Shown here piece by piece: positions 23,401-50,634 of a stretch of 64,000 nucleotides of DNA. The DNA comes from Dermatemys mawii (taxonomy: Eukaryota; Chordata; Testudines; Dermatemydidae), in contig ML677330.1 of the NCBI GenBank assembly GCA_007922305.1, positions 2,569,109-2,633,108 of the forward strand, written 5' to 3'. A model generated the notes under the pieces. The model was given only the letters and a program-made list of their open reading frames with translations. It was not told where the DNA came from and did not search any database. The first letter of the stretch is position 1. Every line of letters begins with the position of its first letter. Made by a program: the position numbers and the translations under genes.

Positions 23401-24199
23401 CTTTCAAGCTGTTCTCTAACAATCTATTTCTAGCTCATACCTGTCCTTTGCTGCTGGAGCTTATTGTTCCCATACTAAATGGGATTTCTAGTGATAATGT
23501 TCCCTCTCACACCATCGGTATTTTGGGAAACTCATTGCAAAATTCTTATGGACAGAGATTAATTTGCATTTCCTACCAACAGAGGGCAGAGACAGACAGT
23601 GAAGGAAAGTGGCTTGTCCTTAAATGCCTTTATATCATCCTTTCAGATTCCTTTGCACACTAATTTTCATGCTAAAGCAGAGAAACAATGTCTGGGCTGA
23701 GCTGTCTCTAGTTTATATTCGTTTCATAAAGGGATTGTAACTAAGTCAGTATAAAATGTGCATGTCCTGAATTTTGTCTGTCACAACATTGTTTTGCAGC
23801 TTTTAGAAAAGGAAGCAAGAGAAAAAGGCAGTACAAACTGGCTTGGATCAAGACCTAAGCCAGGTTCAGACTTAACACAGCATCCTGGCATGCAGTGAGG
23901 TCCTATGCAAATGTATGTAGGACCCAGTCTCTCTCCCTCTATTTGCGTGAATTTCCCTATCTCCATGTATCCCCTGACCCAACAGAAGATTGGCAACAAC
24001 CTCACCTATTTGTGAGGTTGCATAGTCTCTGATGTCTCTCCTACAAGGGCCAGGACCCTGTATGGAGAAGAAGAGCAGCTACTCAAGCTGATGCAGGGAG
24101 CAGTAAGGAATTTGTTTTCTGACAAATGTTAGCACACTTTAGAACTATCATTTCAGGAATCCTTCTTACCTAAGCATGTTAACATTTAAACCACCACAA
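20421..24199. other. Intergenic DNA, no gene found
   Basis: There are no convincing exons. A MITE-like segment with 'attattccagaa', 'agttattctggga' and a terminal 'cccctgtagacaagat' lies at about 20825-20985. A frame at 23334-23663 has no recognised domain. The remainder is unassigned. Confidence 0.45.
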
Positions 24200-24445
24200 C
24201 CACACAGCTGCTGCTGCACTGCTGTACCACTTCAGCATACACACTATCTATGCTGACAGGAGGGGCTGTTCCCTTGGCGTAGGTCATTCACCTCCCTGAG
24301 AGATGGTAGCTAGGTCAATGGAAGAATTCTTCTGTTGACCTAGAGCTGTCTACACCTGGGATAGCTACATCTCTCAGGGGGTTGGATTTTTCACATGCCA
24401 TGAGACGTAGCTACACCTAGCTATGTTCTCAGTGTAGATAAGCCC
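24200..24445. mobile_element. TIR DNA transposon fragment ending 'cagtgtagataagccc'
   Basis: The right end 'cagtgtagataagccc' matches the terminal repeat type of a common reptile non-autonomous family whose other end reads 'gggctt/ggtctacact'. The interior has repeated 'gtagctac' and 'gacctag' motifs. The left boundary is not defined. Confidence 0.6.
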
Positions 24446-24527
24446 TTTAGCTGACATCACTGCATCAGTTACAACTCAGGTTTTGAAAGTTTTTGTCATA
24501 ACTATAACAGCTAGAGAGTGAGACTTA

Positions 24528-24817
24528 GGGCTGGTCTACACTAGCTAACTAGACTGACCCAGCTGTGTTGCTCAGATGTGTGAAAAATCCACATCCCTGA
24601 GAAACGTAGTTAAGCTGACCTGAGTTCCTATGTAAACAGTGCTAAGTTGAGAGTGGAATTCTTCTGTCGACCTAGCTACCAGCTCTCAGAGAGGTGGCTT
24701 TACTACAGTGACAGGAGAACCTGTGTTGTTGCTGTAACGTCTACAGTGAAGTGCTACAGCAGCACAGTTGCAACACTGGAGCTGTGTCCCTGTTGAGTTT
24801 TAAGTGTAGGCACAGCC
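24528..24817. mobile_element. TIR DNA transposon, both ends present
   Basis: Left 'gggctggtctacacta' and right 'taagtgtaggcacagcc' form imperfect inverted termini over a 290-bp element. The interior shares 'cttctgtcgacctagct' with the neighbouring 24200-24445 fragment, so both belong to one family. There is no coding capacity. Confidence 0.75.
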
Positions 24818-25049
24818 ATACTGTTTTAAATTAAAATTTAGATTCTGGAGTAACAGATAGCACTCTAACAACAAAAAGAATATCCGTTCATAGAGCTTAC
24901 ATGAATTGACCTAGTTCAAGCCCTGATCTTTGCCTCCCAGAGATGTTGTAAAGGGTAAGGGTACATTCACTGACGTTTGTAAAACACTTTATGAATTCAA
25001 ATGATTAGTGATGACTGCAGCCTGATTCCTAGATGATGATGATGATTTA

Positions 25050-25175
25050 TCTGGATTGCAGAAGCTCAGAGGAGACCCAGGCAAGGATCAGAGCCCCATG
25101 ATGCTTGGGCACTGTACAAACACAGAACAACAAAGATGGTCCTTACATATTTGCCTGGCCTTACAGCTAGAACTT
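25050..25175 (-). repeat. LINE (L3/CR1-like) 3' tail, antisense
   Basis: The + strand reads 'ggatcagagccccatgatg', 'gggcactgtacaaacacaga' and 'aagatggtcctta'. This is the reverse complement of the 'tctgtgtttgtacag...' tail also seen in sense at 58628-58742. A short GAT microsatellite lies just before it (about 25034-25047). Confidence 0.65.
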
Positions 25176-26090
25176 TGATCGATATTAGATGTGTACTAAT
25201 AGATGGATTCTGGGAAGTTTGTAGATGAATTATTAAATTTTGGTTCCATGTTTGGTTAAATTAACTACCCTACTAACTTCCACATCAATTAAGTCTATAG
25301 CTAAAATTATATACATAACAAAAGTAATTTGATAAGCAGAATTTTCAAAAAGGTGTATACTGGTTATCAAAATAAAGGGAATGATGTTCAGAGCTCACTG
25401 AAGTATTTATGATGCGTAGGTGGTGTGCTATGTACAAATGTCCTGTGTATATTTTAAAGGACCCCCTGCAAAGTAATTTTGTACAGTAAAAGTAAAACCA
25501 TTTTGCAAAAATGCAGTTCAATTGTTTGCAAGATTATGCTGTTTACGTTTTTTATGAAGCCTTGATCAGTACATCGAAAAATATAACCCAAATATATCCT
25601 GCTAGGCTACTGCGGGTTTCAGTAGCGATTTTATAAGGAGTTTGGCAGAATGACCTATCCTCTCAGTCAGACAGAAGACAAACTATGTATCTGTCATTTT
25701 TGGCTAAATCCTGTGTAATGTTAGGAAATTTGGCCAGAAAACTAAACTACTCTGTCCTTCAGGACAACGATTTAAAAGTTCAAGAGGGAAAGAACTGTCA
25801 TCTAGCATGCCAAATTAACAGAATCTCTATATAAGCATGAGGTAAGTAATCCCCACAGCACCCCAGTGGGGTAAGTAAATAAGTCATAGAAGTAAATCAT
25901 GCCCAGCATAAAATGGAAAAGCAGTAGAAGTAGTAGGGCTTAACATTAGACAATAATTGTATGTGCCTATCACATGGAAAGCAGACAACTGTAGTGAAGA
26001 GGAGCTAGGTAGTGAATAAGAAAGGGAATTGCTGATCCTCCTAGAGGAACATCCCCCATGGGGGTGAAAGGAGAAAAGAAGAGTAATAGC

Positions 26091-26210
26091 AGGGTGACCA
26101 GATGTGCCGATTTTATAGGGACAGTCTCGATTTTTGGGTTTTTTTCTTATATAGCTCCTATTACCCCCACCCCCTGTCCTGATTTTTCACATTTGGTATC
26201 TGCTACGCTA
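26091..26210 (-). mobile_element. MITE of the 'agggtgaccag' family, copy 2, in the ETNPPL promoter region
   Basis: It starts 'agggtgaccagatgtgccga' and carries 'gattttatagggacagtc' and 'ctgatttttcaca', inverted relative to the copies at 10950 and 62995. It ends near 26210 with a decayed terminus. It lies about 220 bp upstream of the TATA-like box of ETNPPL. Confidence 0.8.
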
Positions 26211-26428
26211 AGAAGGAGTGGGAACAATGTTTAGAGTGGGAGTGCTGAAAACCATTGACCAAAGCTGTTTATGATGGAAACCACTTCAAGCGAGGGAGTG
26301 CTGTGCTCCCTCCCTCCCATTTCCAGCAGCCCTGCCAGGAGAGCTGGGGCAGACGGTGGCACAGCCGGAGGGCGTGTGGACGGAGCGGCAGGAGGAGGGG
26401 TTTGGCAGGAGGCAGAGCAGAAGCCGGG

Positions 26429-26436
26429 ATAAAAGG
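26429..26436 (+). promoter_or_regulatory. ETNPPL: TATA-like box (GATAAAAG)
   Basis: 'gggataaaagg' lies about 150 bp upstream of the start codon. If used, transcription would begin near 26455-26465, giving a 5' UTR of about 115-120 bp with no intron. Inferred from sequence only. Confidence 0.45.
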
Positions 26437-26577
26437 AAGATGAGACTAACCGGCTCCCCGCGCCATCCTCAGCCTCCTGGGACAAGGGCAGCCCAAGGCG
26501 GCCGGAGAAGAGGCGAGAGAGGCCCGGGGAGGGGCGGGGGGCAGCTGGCCGGTGACCCGCGGGCGAGCAGCGCCAGG

Positions 26578-42893
<16,316 letters not shown>

Positions 42894-43130
42894 AAGGAGA
42901 CGGTTTCTTTAGTTCAGTGTATTTTAAAACACAAAAAAGGATGAGTGGACGTGTGCAAGTATCATACTGATTATTTAAGGTCCAATTCTGCCCTCCTTGT
43001 GTGAGCAAGACTCCATGTAGCTTTACTGGTAGTTTAAAATAAATTTTCAGCTACATAAGGACTGCAGGGTCAAGCCTTGAACTTAACCAGATAGTGGTGT
43101 GCTAAATAAAGTTCTGATTTTTAACCCTCT
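42894..43130 (+). promoter_or_regulatory. ETNPPL: ETNPPL 3' UTR with candidate poly(A) signals
   Basis: AATAAA occurs at 43038-43043 and 43105-43110. The second is followed by T/G-rich sequence ('gttctgattttt', 'cttgggtc'). A longer UTR using AATAAA at 43605 cannot be excluded. The UTR includes a diverged dispersed motif ('ggtccaattctgccctcctt'). Confidence 0.6.
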
Positions 43131-43436
43131 TGGGTCATCATATTTAGGCCTGGCATAAGTGGATGCATCTCCAATTCAAAAAGTTTCAAGGATTTAACAT
43201 TTGCACTAAAATTCATGGAGTTGCTCCTGCTTATGTAAGGTCGGAATTTGGCCTCTTGTGCTTAATAACCAAGGAACCACAGCATCAATCCTACTAAATC
43301 CTTGCTTGCAATGCATTACACCTTTTAATGTATTTGAAATTTCAGTATGCAGTATTGAGATGTTAATTACTTTCCATGTTTTAATGGCTCAGTTTACAAA
43401 ACAAAGCTTGAGAGACAATTCACACTGGGAGAAAAT

Positions 43437-43462
43437 TTAGGGTTAGGGTTAGATTAGGGTTT
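43437..43462 (+). repeat. Short interstitial telomere-like repeat
   Basis: Two exact TTAGGG units are followed by 'ttagattagggttt' and, 26 bp later, 'tagggttaagg'. It lies in otherwise AT-rich DNA downstream of ETNPPL. Confidence 0.75.
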
Positions 43463-43464
43463 GG

Positions 43465-45061
43465 ATATAAATTGGTATTGCTCTAGGGTTAAGGTGGGTG
43501 TGTATAATTATATGAACACAACATGTATGCAAGATTCTCACCTAATATTTAGAGATGAAAAGAGATTGGATCATAGTTTTTTGCATAGCAAGTGGCTATA
43601 ATTTAATAAACTTTTTGTTATGGGTAAGTGGCAATCTACTCAAAAATTATCTACAGTAAAAATTACTGTAAAGAGCCTCTGTTTTAAACAAAGGGCATCT
43701 TTCCATGCACAACAAATGCAGGAAGATTTTAAAAATAAATTACTTTAACCTCAGGCTAACATGAAAATGAGATTTCCAGGGGTAACCCCAATTTGAATTA
43801 TTATGATTGTAGACATTTTTAATTGGTCTACTAGCCTCATACAAAATCGGGTCTGTTCCTTTGAAGTGCTGAATGCCATCAATTCCCATGAAAGATAGTC
43901 AACAAACCTTAAGGGTGCTCTGCACTTGGCAGGGTTGGGACCTCAAACATATAACGTGTTATATTACTAAAAGGGGAGTTCCACAGAATAGAGCGTGAGA
44001 CACAACACAAACTTACACAAGGATCAGGCGGTATTCTTACTCCAGCTTCCCACATGAGTTTGGGTGGGAGGAGAATCCAGTGGAGCTCAGATAGCTCCCC
44101 TCACTCACCCCAGCTTAAGCACTTTGGACTTGTTTTTCTGCCTCTTGCAGTAACATGGACCTTGCATTGCACAGTGTGAGTGTTAAAGTTGAATCAGGGC
44201 TTTCAAGTGCCACAATTTTAATGCATGCACAAGTAGGCTTTATGGAACTAATTGAGGGCTTTTAAAAATGAGTTATATTTACTTTAGCAAAGGCAATATG
44301 GCTTTATAATTTTCATTTACTAAGTCTTGCTGTTTTATACTTGCTGTAAATAACTTTTCATTAATTGCGAATGATGATTGAAAACTAAGAGGTACTGCTA
44401 TTTCTAATCAGTCTTATCTAGTTTTATACCTTCAACCATTATGTTGTACTGGCATTTTCTGTATGAACTCTTCCGGTAACATCAAGCCAGCTCATCATCT
44501 GTTCAGTGGTTCTTATTTCAAAAATTAAAGTTATTTGTAACCACAAAGACCTTGTGCATTTTGTTTTGAATTTAACCATTTACTCTTTTAAAAACACCCA
44601 GTTAGTTAATGAGGAAAGTAATGTTCTGGTGCTTACTCCTGTCTACTTCCCACAAGCCAAAGGTTGGCTGCAAATTGAGTTATATACAGGCATATCCTAC
44701 GATGATATAACATGACTTTATTGCATAGATTAAAAACTAGTCAGGTTTTGTCTATACTGGAATCTAAAATGGGCTTTAGCACCTTCTAGAACAATTTTTA
44801 AACATTTCTAAAAAAAAAGCCTCTCATTTAGAAGCAATAGAAGATCTTCATACTCTATCTGCGGCAGTCTCATTTTAATATGGCATATATCCCCATGCAG
44901 ATGATTAACAGAGTACAGACCCTCAAGATGTTCGCCCTGTCTGCATGAGAATGTTACACTTCAAATTAACTGGCAATAAATTAAATCCATCCAGATAAAG
45001 ATGCCCAGCAGGAGGAAGGGGGACGGAGTACATTCTCTGCCTCTACAGTACATCTCCTCTG
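43465..45061. other. Intergenic DNA, no gene found
   Basis: The open frame at 44506-44715 has no recognised domain. AATAAA motifs occur but no exon precedes them. No OSTC-like exon was seen on the minus strand. Confidence 0.5.
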
Positions 45062-45184
45062 CAATTAGACATCCACAACTGGCCCAGGCCAGCTGACTCA
45101 GATTTGTAGGGTTCAGGCAAAAGCGCTGCCTAGGCCCCTGGAGCCTGAGTCAGCTGGCACAGGCCAGTCATAGGTGTCTAATTG
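45062..45184. mobile_element. Palindromic MITE ('caattagaca' arms)
   Basis: The left arm 45062-45101 ('caattagacatccacaact', 'ccagctgactcag') and the right arm 45145-45184 are reverse complements with few mismatches around a 43-bp centre. It belongs with the 46246-46492 element to a family with 'gggcatgtctacac' termini (recalled). Confidence 0.8.
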
Positions 45185-45939
45185 AGGGGAGACACCCCCT
45201 AATGGATTTAGCGGTAACTGCCCTCCCCTTACACTGCAGAAAGTATTGTCTGGCCCATGCAAAATGCCTCTGGAGCTCCTGCTGAGAGAGTACGTCGCTA
45301 TCCTACTGCCTACTTAGGCCCCATTTAGCCCTCTACTTGGATGGGCCATGGCTGACGTATTGTTCCACACATTACAAGTGAGGGAAAAGTAGTACACACT
45401 TCCCAATGAGCAAAGTCCAGTGGGATTTATTAGGAAACTTATTTTCACAAGCACAGTCCAGCAAGCTGTACTGTGTCCCCCACTCTACTGTTGAGACGTG
45501 CCATTAATCTTGAATTTCAAACACCACATTTTCCCAAGGCTAATTTGATTTTGACAATGATTTACAATTTACAGTTTTATAAACCCAACTTTGCTGCTGC
45601 TTTGCACTGTGTGGAGTCACCATTCACATCCATGCACAGTGGGTGAAAACACTATCATTCTGAATTGCTAAGGGTTTACACACACATTGTGCCACACCCA
45701 TGATCATGAGGTGCCAGGCTGTGGGGAAGAAGGCTCAACAGCTTTGCTAGTCAGTTATTGAAACTGCAAGCAGCAGACTTTTTTTTGGTAAGTAACAAAT
45801 AAGTTTTGTGCCTTTTTAGTTTCCCTGTAAGAAACTCCTACAATTTGAATGGTTCTAGGGCACAAAAAGGCCAAGCGCTAGCAGGACTTGGGTTGGACCT
45901 ATCTGCATTACTATTATTCTTGGTTATATTCTGCTAGTA

Positions 45940-46110
45940 CTTTTGGGCCTCAACTGAGATCAAGCCCCACTGTGCAGAGCGTCTCCATGCTGAAGAGTTT
46001 ACAATCTAAACAGACATGTCAGATTAACAGATGAGAGAAAGGAAGTACCGGCGGGCAGCGGAGGCTAACTGACTTGCCCAAGCTTATCCCAGATTTCCTG
46101 AGTTCTGTTA
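45940..46110 (-). repeat. LINE/CORE-SINE tail, antisense
   Basis: 'gagatcaagccccactgtg', 'agagtttacaatctaaac' and 'aactgacttgcccaagctta' correspond to the reverse complement of L3/CORE-type tails. The boundaries are approximate. Confidence 0.55.
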
Positions 46111-46245
46111 CATTGCATTTGTCACCGGACTAACATTCTCATATCATGATATATGCTCAATTTATTAGACAGGCAAGTTGGAATGGGGAGAAATAACAGC
46201 ATAGCACTTGCTGAGAATGGTTATGAAAATCCTTTGTACAGAGCA

Positions 46246-46492
46246 GGTACATCCACACAGCAAGCAGGATCCTGCAGCAGCAAGTCTCAGAGCCCCGGTT
46301 TACAAACTCAGCCCTGCTATGATGCTAAAAATAGCTGTGTAGCCATTCAGTCTCAGGCTGGGGCCTAGTCTTAGAGCCTGAGCCAACATAGCTATTTTGA
46401 GCACTGCAGCAGGAGACCTGCAAGCCAGGGGCTATGCACCAGGGCTCTGAGACTCACTACCATGGACTCCTGCTTGCCGCGTAGACATGCCC
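46246..46492. mobile_element. TIR DNA element ('gcaagcagga' arms)
   Basis: The left end 'aggtacatccacacagcaag' and the reverse complement of the right end ('gggcatgtctacgcggcaag') match over about 25 bp. A second inner pair 'gtctcagagccc' / 'gggctctgagac' extends the palindrome. Frames across it are incidental. Confidence 0.75.
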
Positions 46493-46927
46493 ATTGAGGG
46501 TTCATACCAGCACAACTGACTTGAAACAGCCTGTTGCAGAAGGCATCCCTGCATATGAGGATACTGAGATGGAAGGAAAATATATGACAAGCATCTACAC
46601 CTCTGAAAAATACAAAACGCACTGGCATTAGCACTGAAACACTGCAGTATGAATACACTCAGCTGTCAAACATGATAGAAAACCAGGTTTGAATTGTCAG
46701 CATTGCAAAAAGCATGAGAACACTAGGCAGAAACTCAAACCCTAGAGGCCTCAATGGCTTTGGCAGTTCAAAGTTGTTGGGGGGAAGAAACAGTAATTCA
46801 GAGGCCTGGTCCATATGTAGAGGACTTCCCCCATTCAGGGACCCTTTGTGTGTAGACACCTCACAGTACCCCACCCTCCATGGGGGGTGCGTCTAGAGCA
46901 GGAAAAAATGGTATTTGAGAGCTGTTT

Positions 46928-47030
46928 TAGCTAACCCAAGGTAAACTCCTGAGGTGGACAAGGCAGATGCGTATGTCCTGTGTTAACAAGTCCCTTGTTC
47001 ACACTAGGAGTTTATCCTGTGTTAGCTAAC
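46928..47030. mobile_element. Small MITE ('ttagctaac' termini)
   Basis: 'ttagctaacccaaggtaaac' with 'tcct' on the left and 'aggagtttatcctgtgttag' with 'ctaa' on the right are imperfect inverted repeats about 24 bp long. Confidence 0.75.
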
Positions 47031-47219
47031 GTGGTTTAAACCAAACACCTTCTCTCCTCTTCCCCACTCTCACCTCCACCAACAGAAGACAAGGCCAGAT
47101 CAGTAATAGCAATGTGTCTCTTACAGTTCTTGTATCCAGTTTTATCCTCTCAGATGAAGCTCTTGATTTTACCAGGCAACGTAGTCCAGTAAAAGAGGCA
47201 TCAAATTGAGAAAAAGATG

Positions 47220-47345
47220 GCCAGCATTCTATTCTTGGCTTTAGCACTGAATCACTGCGTGTCTTTGAACAAGTCACCCCTAGGAAGTTAGGTGCCTAAA
47301 TACCTTTGAGGATCTGGGCCTTCATCTCTCAGTATCTCCATTTCA
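47220..47345 (+). repeat. MIR-like SINE carrying a nested half-MITE
   Basis: 'cattctattcttggct', 'ttgaacaagtcacccc' and then 'tctcagtatctccattt' are the MIR core, interrupted at 47281-47323 by 'gttaggtgcctaaatacctt' and 'tgaggatctgggcc'. The interruption is half of the palindromic MITE seen at 47803-47888. Confidence 0.65.
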
Positions 47346-47699
47346 AGTTTATCAGATGCTGCTTGGATTCATTGTGAGAACCTAGTGGGATGTCGGGATG
47401 GACAGTCTGAGAATTAAAGAGGGGCCTGAATGAAAATCCTGGATTCAAACACTTGAGAAGGTTGGAGCAAGATCAGCACTTCACAGGCTGAGGATAAATC
47501 TCTAATAAGCAAAAACAGTCTTTCACACTTCAGTTTCCTGAAACACAAAACTGGGTTGGGGCAAGAAAAATTTGACCCCCCGGTAAAAAGTTTCAAAATG
47601 GGCAAGGCAGTAGAGAGAAAGACAGAAGGAGATGATTGATGAGAAATACTCCAGAAAGGGTCCGTAAGAGTCTGCTTATAAATATCTTATCAGATATAG

Positions 47700-48030
47700 G
47701 CAAAAAGTGTAGTCTTGTGGTTAGAATAAGGAACTGGAGGATATGATTCCTGAGGTGAGTTAGCCATTGATTCATTATGTAGCCTTTGCCAAATGATGTC
47801 TTTGGCCCAGATCCTCAGAGGTATTCAGGGTCCTAATTTCCACTGAATTCAGTAGAAGCTAGGAGCCTAAATAACTTTGTGGACCTGGAGCTTTGTGCTC
47901 AAGCTTCCTATCTGTAAGATAGCTGTAATAACCACTGCATGGGATTGGTATAGGGCAGGTTCAGATAATGAATGTAAAGTAGTTTGAAATTATTAGATGA
48001 CAAGCACTAACTAGAAATGTAAATTATTAT
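47700..48030 (+). repeat. MIR-like SINE carrying a nested MITE
   Basis: 'gtcttgtggttagaataagg', 'tagcctttgccaaatgatg', then after the insert 'cttcctatctgtaagatagc', 'gtaaagtagtttgaaatt' and 'acaagcac' outline a MIR/CORE-SINE. The insert 47803-47888 is 'ggcccagatcctcagaggta' ... 'aaataactttgtggacctgg', a palindromic MITE. Confidence 0.7.
47803..47888. mobile_element. Palindromic MITE nested in MIR
   Basis: The arms 'ggcccagatcctcagaggta' and 'taactttgtggacctgg' are imperfect reverse complements, with 'cactgaattcagtagaa' at the centre. The same family occurs half-length at 47281-47323. Confidence 0.75.
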
Positions 48031-49126
48031 TCCTGGCAATAAGTCACACACTAATAAAGTACCGATAGTACTGATTACTAAATTTGCAGACGATGCAATC
48101 GCTTGCCCTGCTTTTGCTTATCATATGCCACACTTATTTATGCAGCTTTCCTAGTTGAAAAAGCCATCATCAATAGGACATAAAGTCTGACTTTGTCTGG
48201 CATAAAGTCAGTCCATGACTGTTTTGAATGAGACGAATGATAAGGCACACCCAACAGAACAAAAGGTGGGGTGTCTAGAAAGTTCCATAAATATGTTTTC
48301 AGCTGGTACAGAGCATTTATCTAGCAAAAATAAAGCCAAGGCTTATGCTTGATTACTCAGCTTCTTCACTCTAGTCACGGCAGAGATGAGTTCATCTAGA
48401 AGCGTGTACATATAATGCTGTTCTTGCAACCAAAGCTTTCTGCACACTTTTCATATGCGTCCTGTTTCTTTGTTGCTTTGTACACCTGTGCAAAGTACAC
48501 AGTGGCATGTTAGGCCCACTTTGCACTCTTTGAGGAGGTGTAAATGACTACCCAGTGACAGGCACTGGCAAATCAGGCCCATGAAACCCATAATGGCCAG
48601 ACTGTGCATTATGGGTTGTTTTTTGCAATGAATTGTGGGGTATTTTACTAGAATCTACTGAAATTCTGAGACTTGAGTTAAAACACTTCCCCTGTTTCCT
48701 ACCATGGTATCCTATAACAATCTGTTTTTGCTAGCCAACACCATTTTCAAACTGCTTCAATTTATAAAAAGAAACCACACAAACAGGCAGCATGGAGGGA
48801 TCACTAGCAGGCCTCACACTCTGGAGTCATTAATTCCAACAGTGATCCAGATGTACGGCCAACCACGAAGACTGGTGGCTGTGGGTGAGATGTAAAACCA
48901 TCCCCACCGCCGCCATATTTGTGCAGGTGGGGGTCACAAATTATGCATAGCTGGAATCATAGCTATTTTCTCTGTACTCGGGGGTGGAATGGCATGGGAG
49001 ATGTCTGTCCCATCTGGTACATAAATGTGCACCTGGCACATAAATGGCATCTGGCACATAAATAGCTTGCAACGCCAGCTACAACAGTGCCATGAGAATG
49101 TCTTTTGTCACTTTCAGTCAATATTA
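48031..49126. other. Intergenic DNA, no gene found
   Basis: No exon-like frame. 'cataaatg(g)catctggcaca' is repeated in tandem around 49010-49065. Nothing else was assigned. Confidence 0.45.
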
Positions 49127-49340
49127 AAATCATAGAACTGGAAGGGACCTCGAGAGGTCATCTAGTACAGTCCATTCCTGACAGGTGTTTGTCTAACCTG
49201 CACTTAAAAATCTCCAATGATGGAGATTCCACAACTTCCTTAGGCAATTTATTGCAGTGCTTAATCACCCTGACAGGAAGTTTTTCCAAATGTTCAACCT
49301 CAACCTCTCTTGCTGTAGTTTAAGCAATATTGTAAACAAG
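49127..49340 (-). repeat. CR1 LINE 3' end, antisense
   Basis: 'aatcatagaactggaaggga', 'cctcgagaggtcatctagta', 'atctccaatgatggagattc' and 'gacaggaagtttttcc' are diagnostic for the reverse complement of the CR1 3' region. Confidence 0.93.
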
Positions 49341-49782
49341 AAGCGGGCAGCATTATGTCCTGGAAATATAAACAAACTTGTTTGTCTGAGCAATTGGCTG
49401 AATAAGAAATAGGACTGACTGGGTATGCAGGCTCTAAGATTTTACATTGTTTTATTTTTGAATGTAGGGTTGTTGCCGTTTTGTGCATAATTCTATATTT
49501 GTAAATTCAAGTTTCATGATAAAGAGATTGCACTACAGTACCTGTATTAGGTGAATTGAAAAATACTATTTCTTTTATATTTTTTTAACAGAGCAAATAT
49601 TTGTAACAAAAAATAAATATAAAGTAAGCGCTGTACCCTTTGTATTCTGTGTTGTAATTGAAATCAATATATTTGAAAATATAGAAAATGTCCAAAAATA
49701 TTTAAATAAATGACATTCTATTATTAACAGTGCGCTTAATCATGATTAATTTTTTTTAATCACTTGACAGCCCTAATTTTCA
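49341..49782. other. AT-rich intergenic DNA
   Basis: AT-rich, with several AATAAA motifs and a T run near 49750. No gene. Confidence 0.5.
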
Positions 49783-50378
49783 CCCTATGGCAGATGTGGG
49801 CAAACTTTTTGGCCTGAGGGCCACATCGAAATAAAAAATTGTATGGAGGGCCAGGAAGCCTGGTCCCACCCCATATCTGACCTCCTCAGAGCCCTCAACC
49901 CATCCAACCTCCCTGTCACATGACCGCCCCCTCCCAAGACCCCCGCTGCCCCTCGCCACCCCCTGGGACTGCATCCCCCATCTGCCCTGCTCCTTGTCCC
50001 CTGAGGGCCCCCGTCTGAGACCTCCAACCCTAAATGACCCCCCAGATCCCCACCCTCTATCCAAGCCCTCCTGCTTCCTGTTCCCTAACTGCCCTGATTC
50101 CTATTCACATCCCCATCCCCTGACAGATCCCCAGGATTCCTTGCCCCTTATCCAAGGCCCTGGCCTGGCCCTGACCCCCTTACCACGCTGCTCAGGCCCG
50201 CTGGAGTGAGACACACTGCCCCATGGCAGCCCGCCAGAATGCTGCCCATGTGGCAAGCTCAGGCTGCGGGGAAGGGGGCAGACTGGGGAGAGGGGCTGGA
50301 GCAGCCTCCCCAGCCAGGAGCTATGGGGCCGGTCAGGAAGGGCTCGCGGGCCGCAGTTTGCCCACCCCTGCCCTATGG
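49783..50378. mobile_element. Non-autonomous hAT element with exact 8-bp target duplication
   Basis: CCCTATGG at 49783-49790 is repeated at 50371-50378. The 580-bp element between has termini 'cagatgtgggcaaacttttt' and 'gccgcagtttgcccacccct' plus 'g'. The C-rich interior produces open frames on both strands but no transposase. Confidence 0.95.
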
Positions 50379-50410
50379 GCTGGTCAGGGATAACTATTGC
50401 TCTGAGTACC

Positions 50411-50634
50411 CTCTAGCGCAGGCCTGCACAACATGCAGCCCGGGGGCCACATGTGGCCTGCACGGGCTCACTGTGCGGCCCACGGGGGGTAAGTAGGGGT
50501 GGGGCAAGCCAAGCTGTGGGGTGGGAGGAAGCTGATGGGGGTGGGGCGAGGGCAGGACTTTTCAGCCCGCAGCTGGGTTTTTTTGCAGTAATATGGCCCT
50601 CACTGCTTTCTGAGTTGTGCAGCCTGCTCTAGCT
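50411..50634. mobile_element. Second hAT-like element with 8-bp target duplication
   Basis: CTCTAGCG (50411-50418) and CTCTAGCT (50627-50634) match at 7 of 8 positions around a 208-bp element. Its ends are 'caggcctgcacaacatg' and 'gttgtgcagcctg'. The interior has 'cccgggggccacatg' and 'gcggcccacggggg'. Confidence 0.88.

Noticed and set aside
49780..50496. Several long frames on both strands
   Set aside because: All lie in the GC-rich hAT elements, which are non-coding. No transposase motifs are present.
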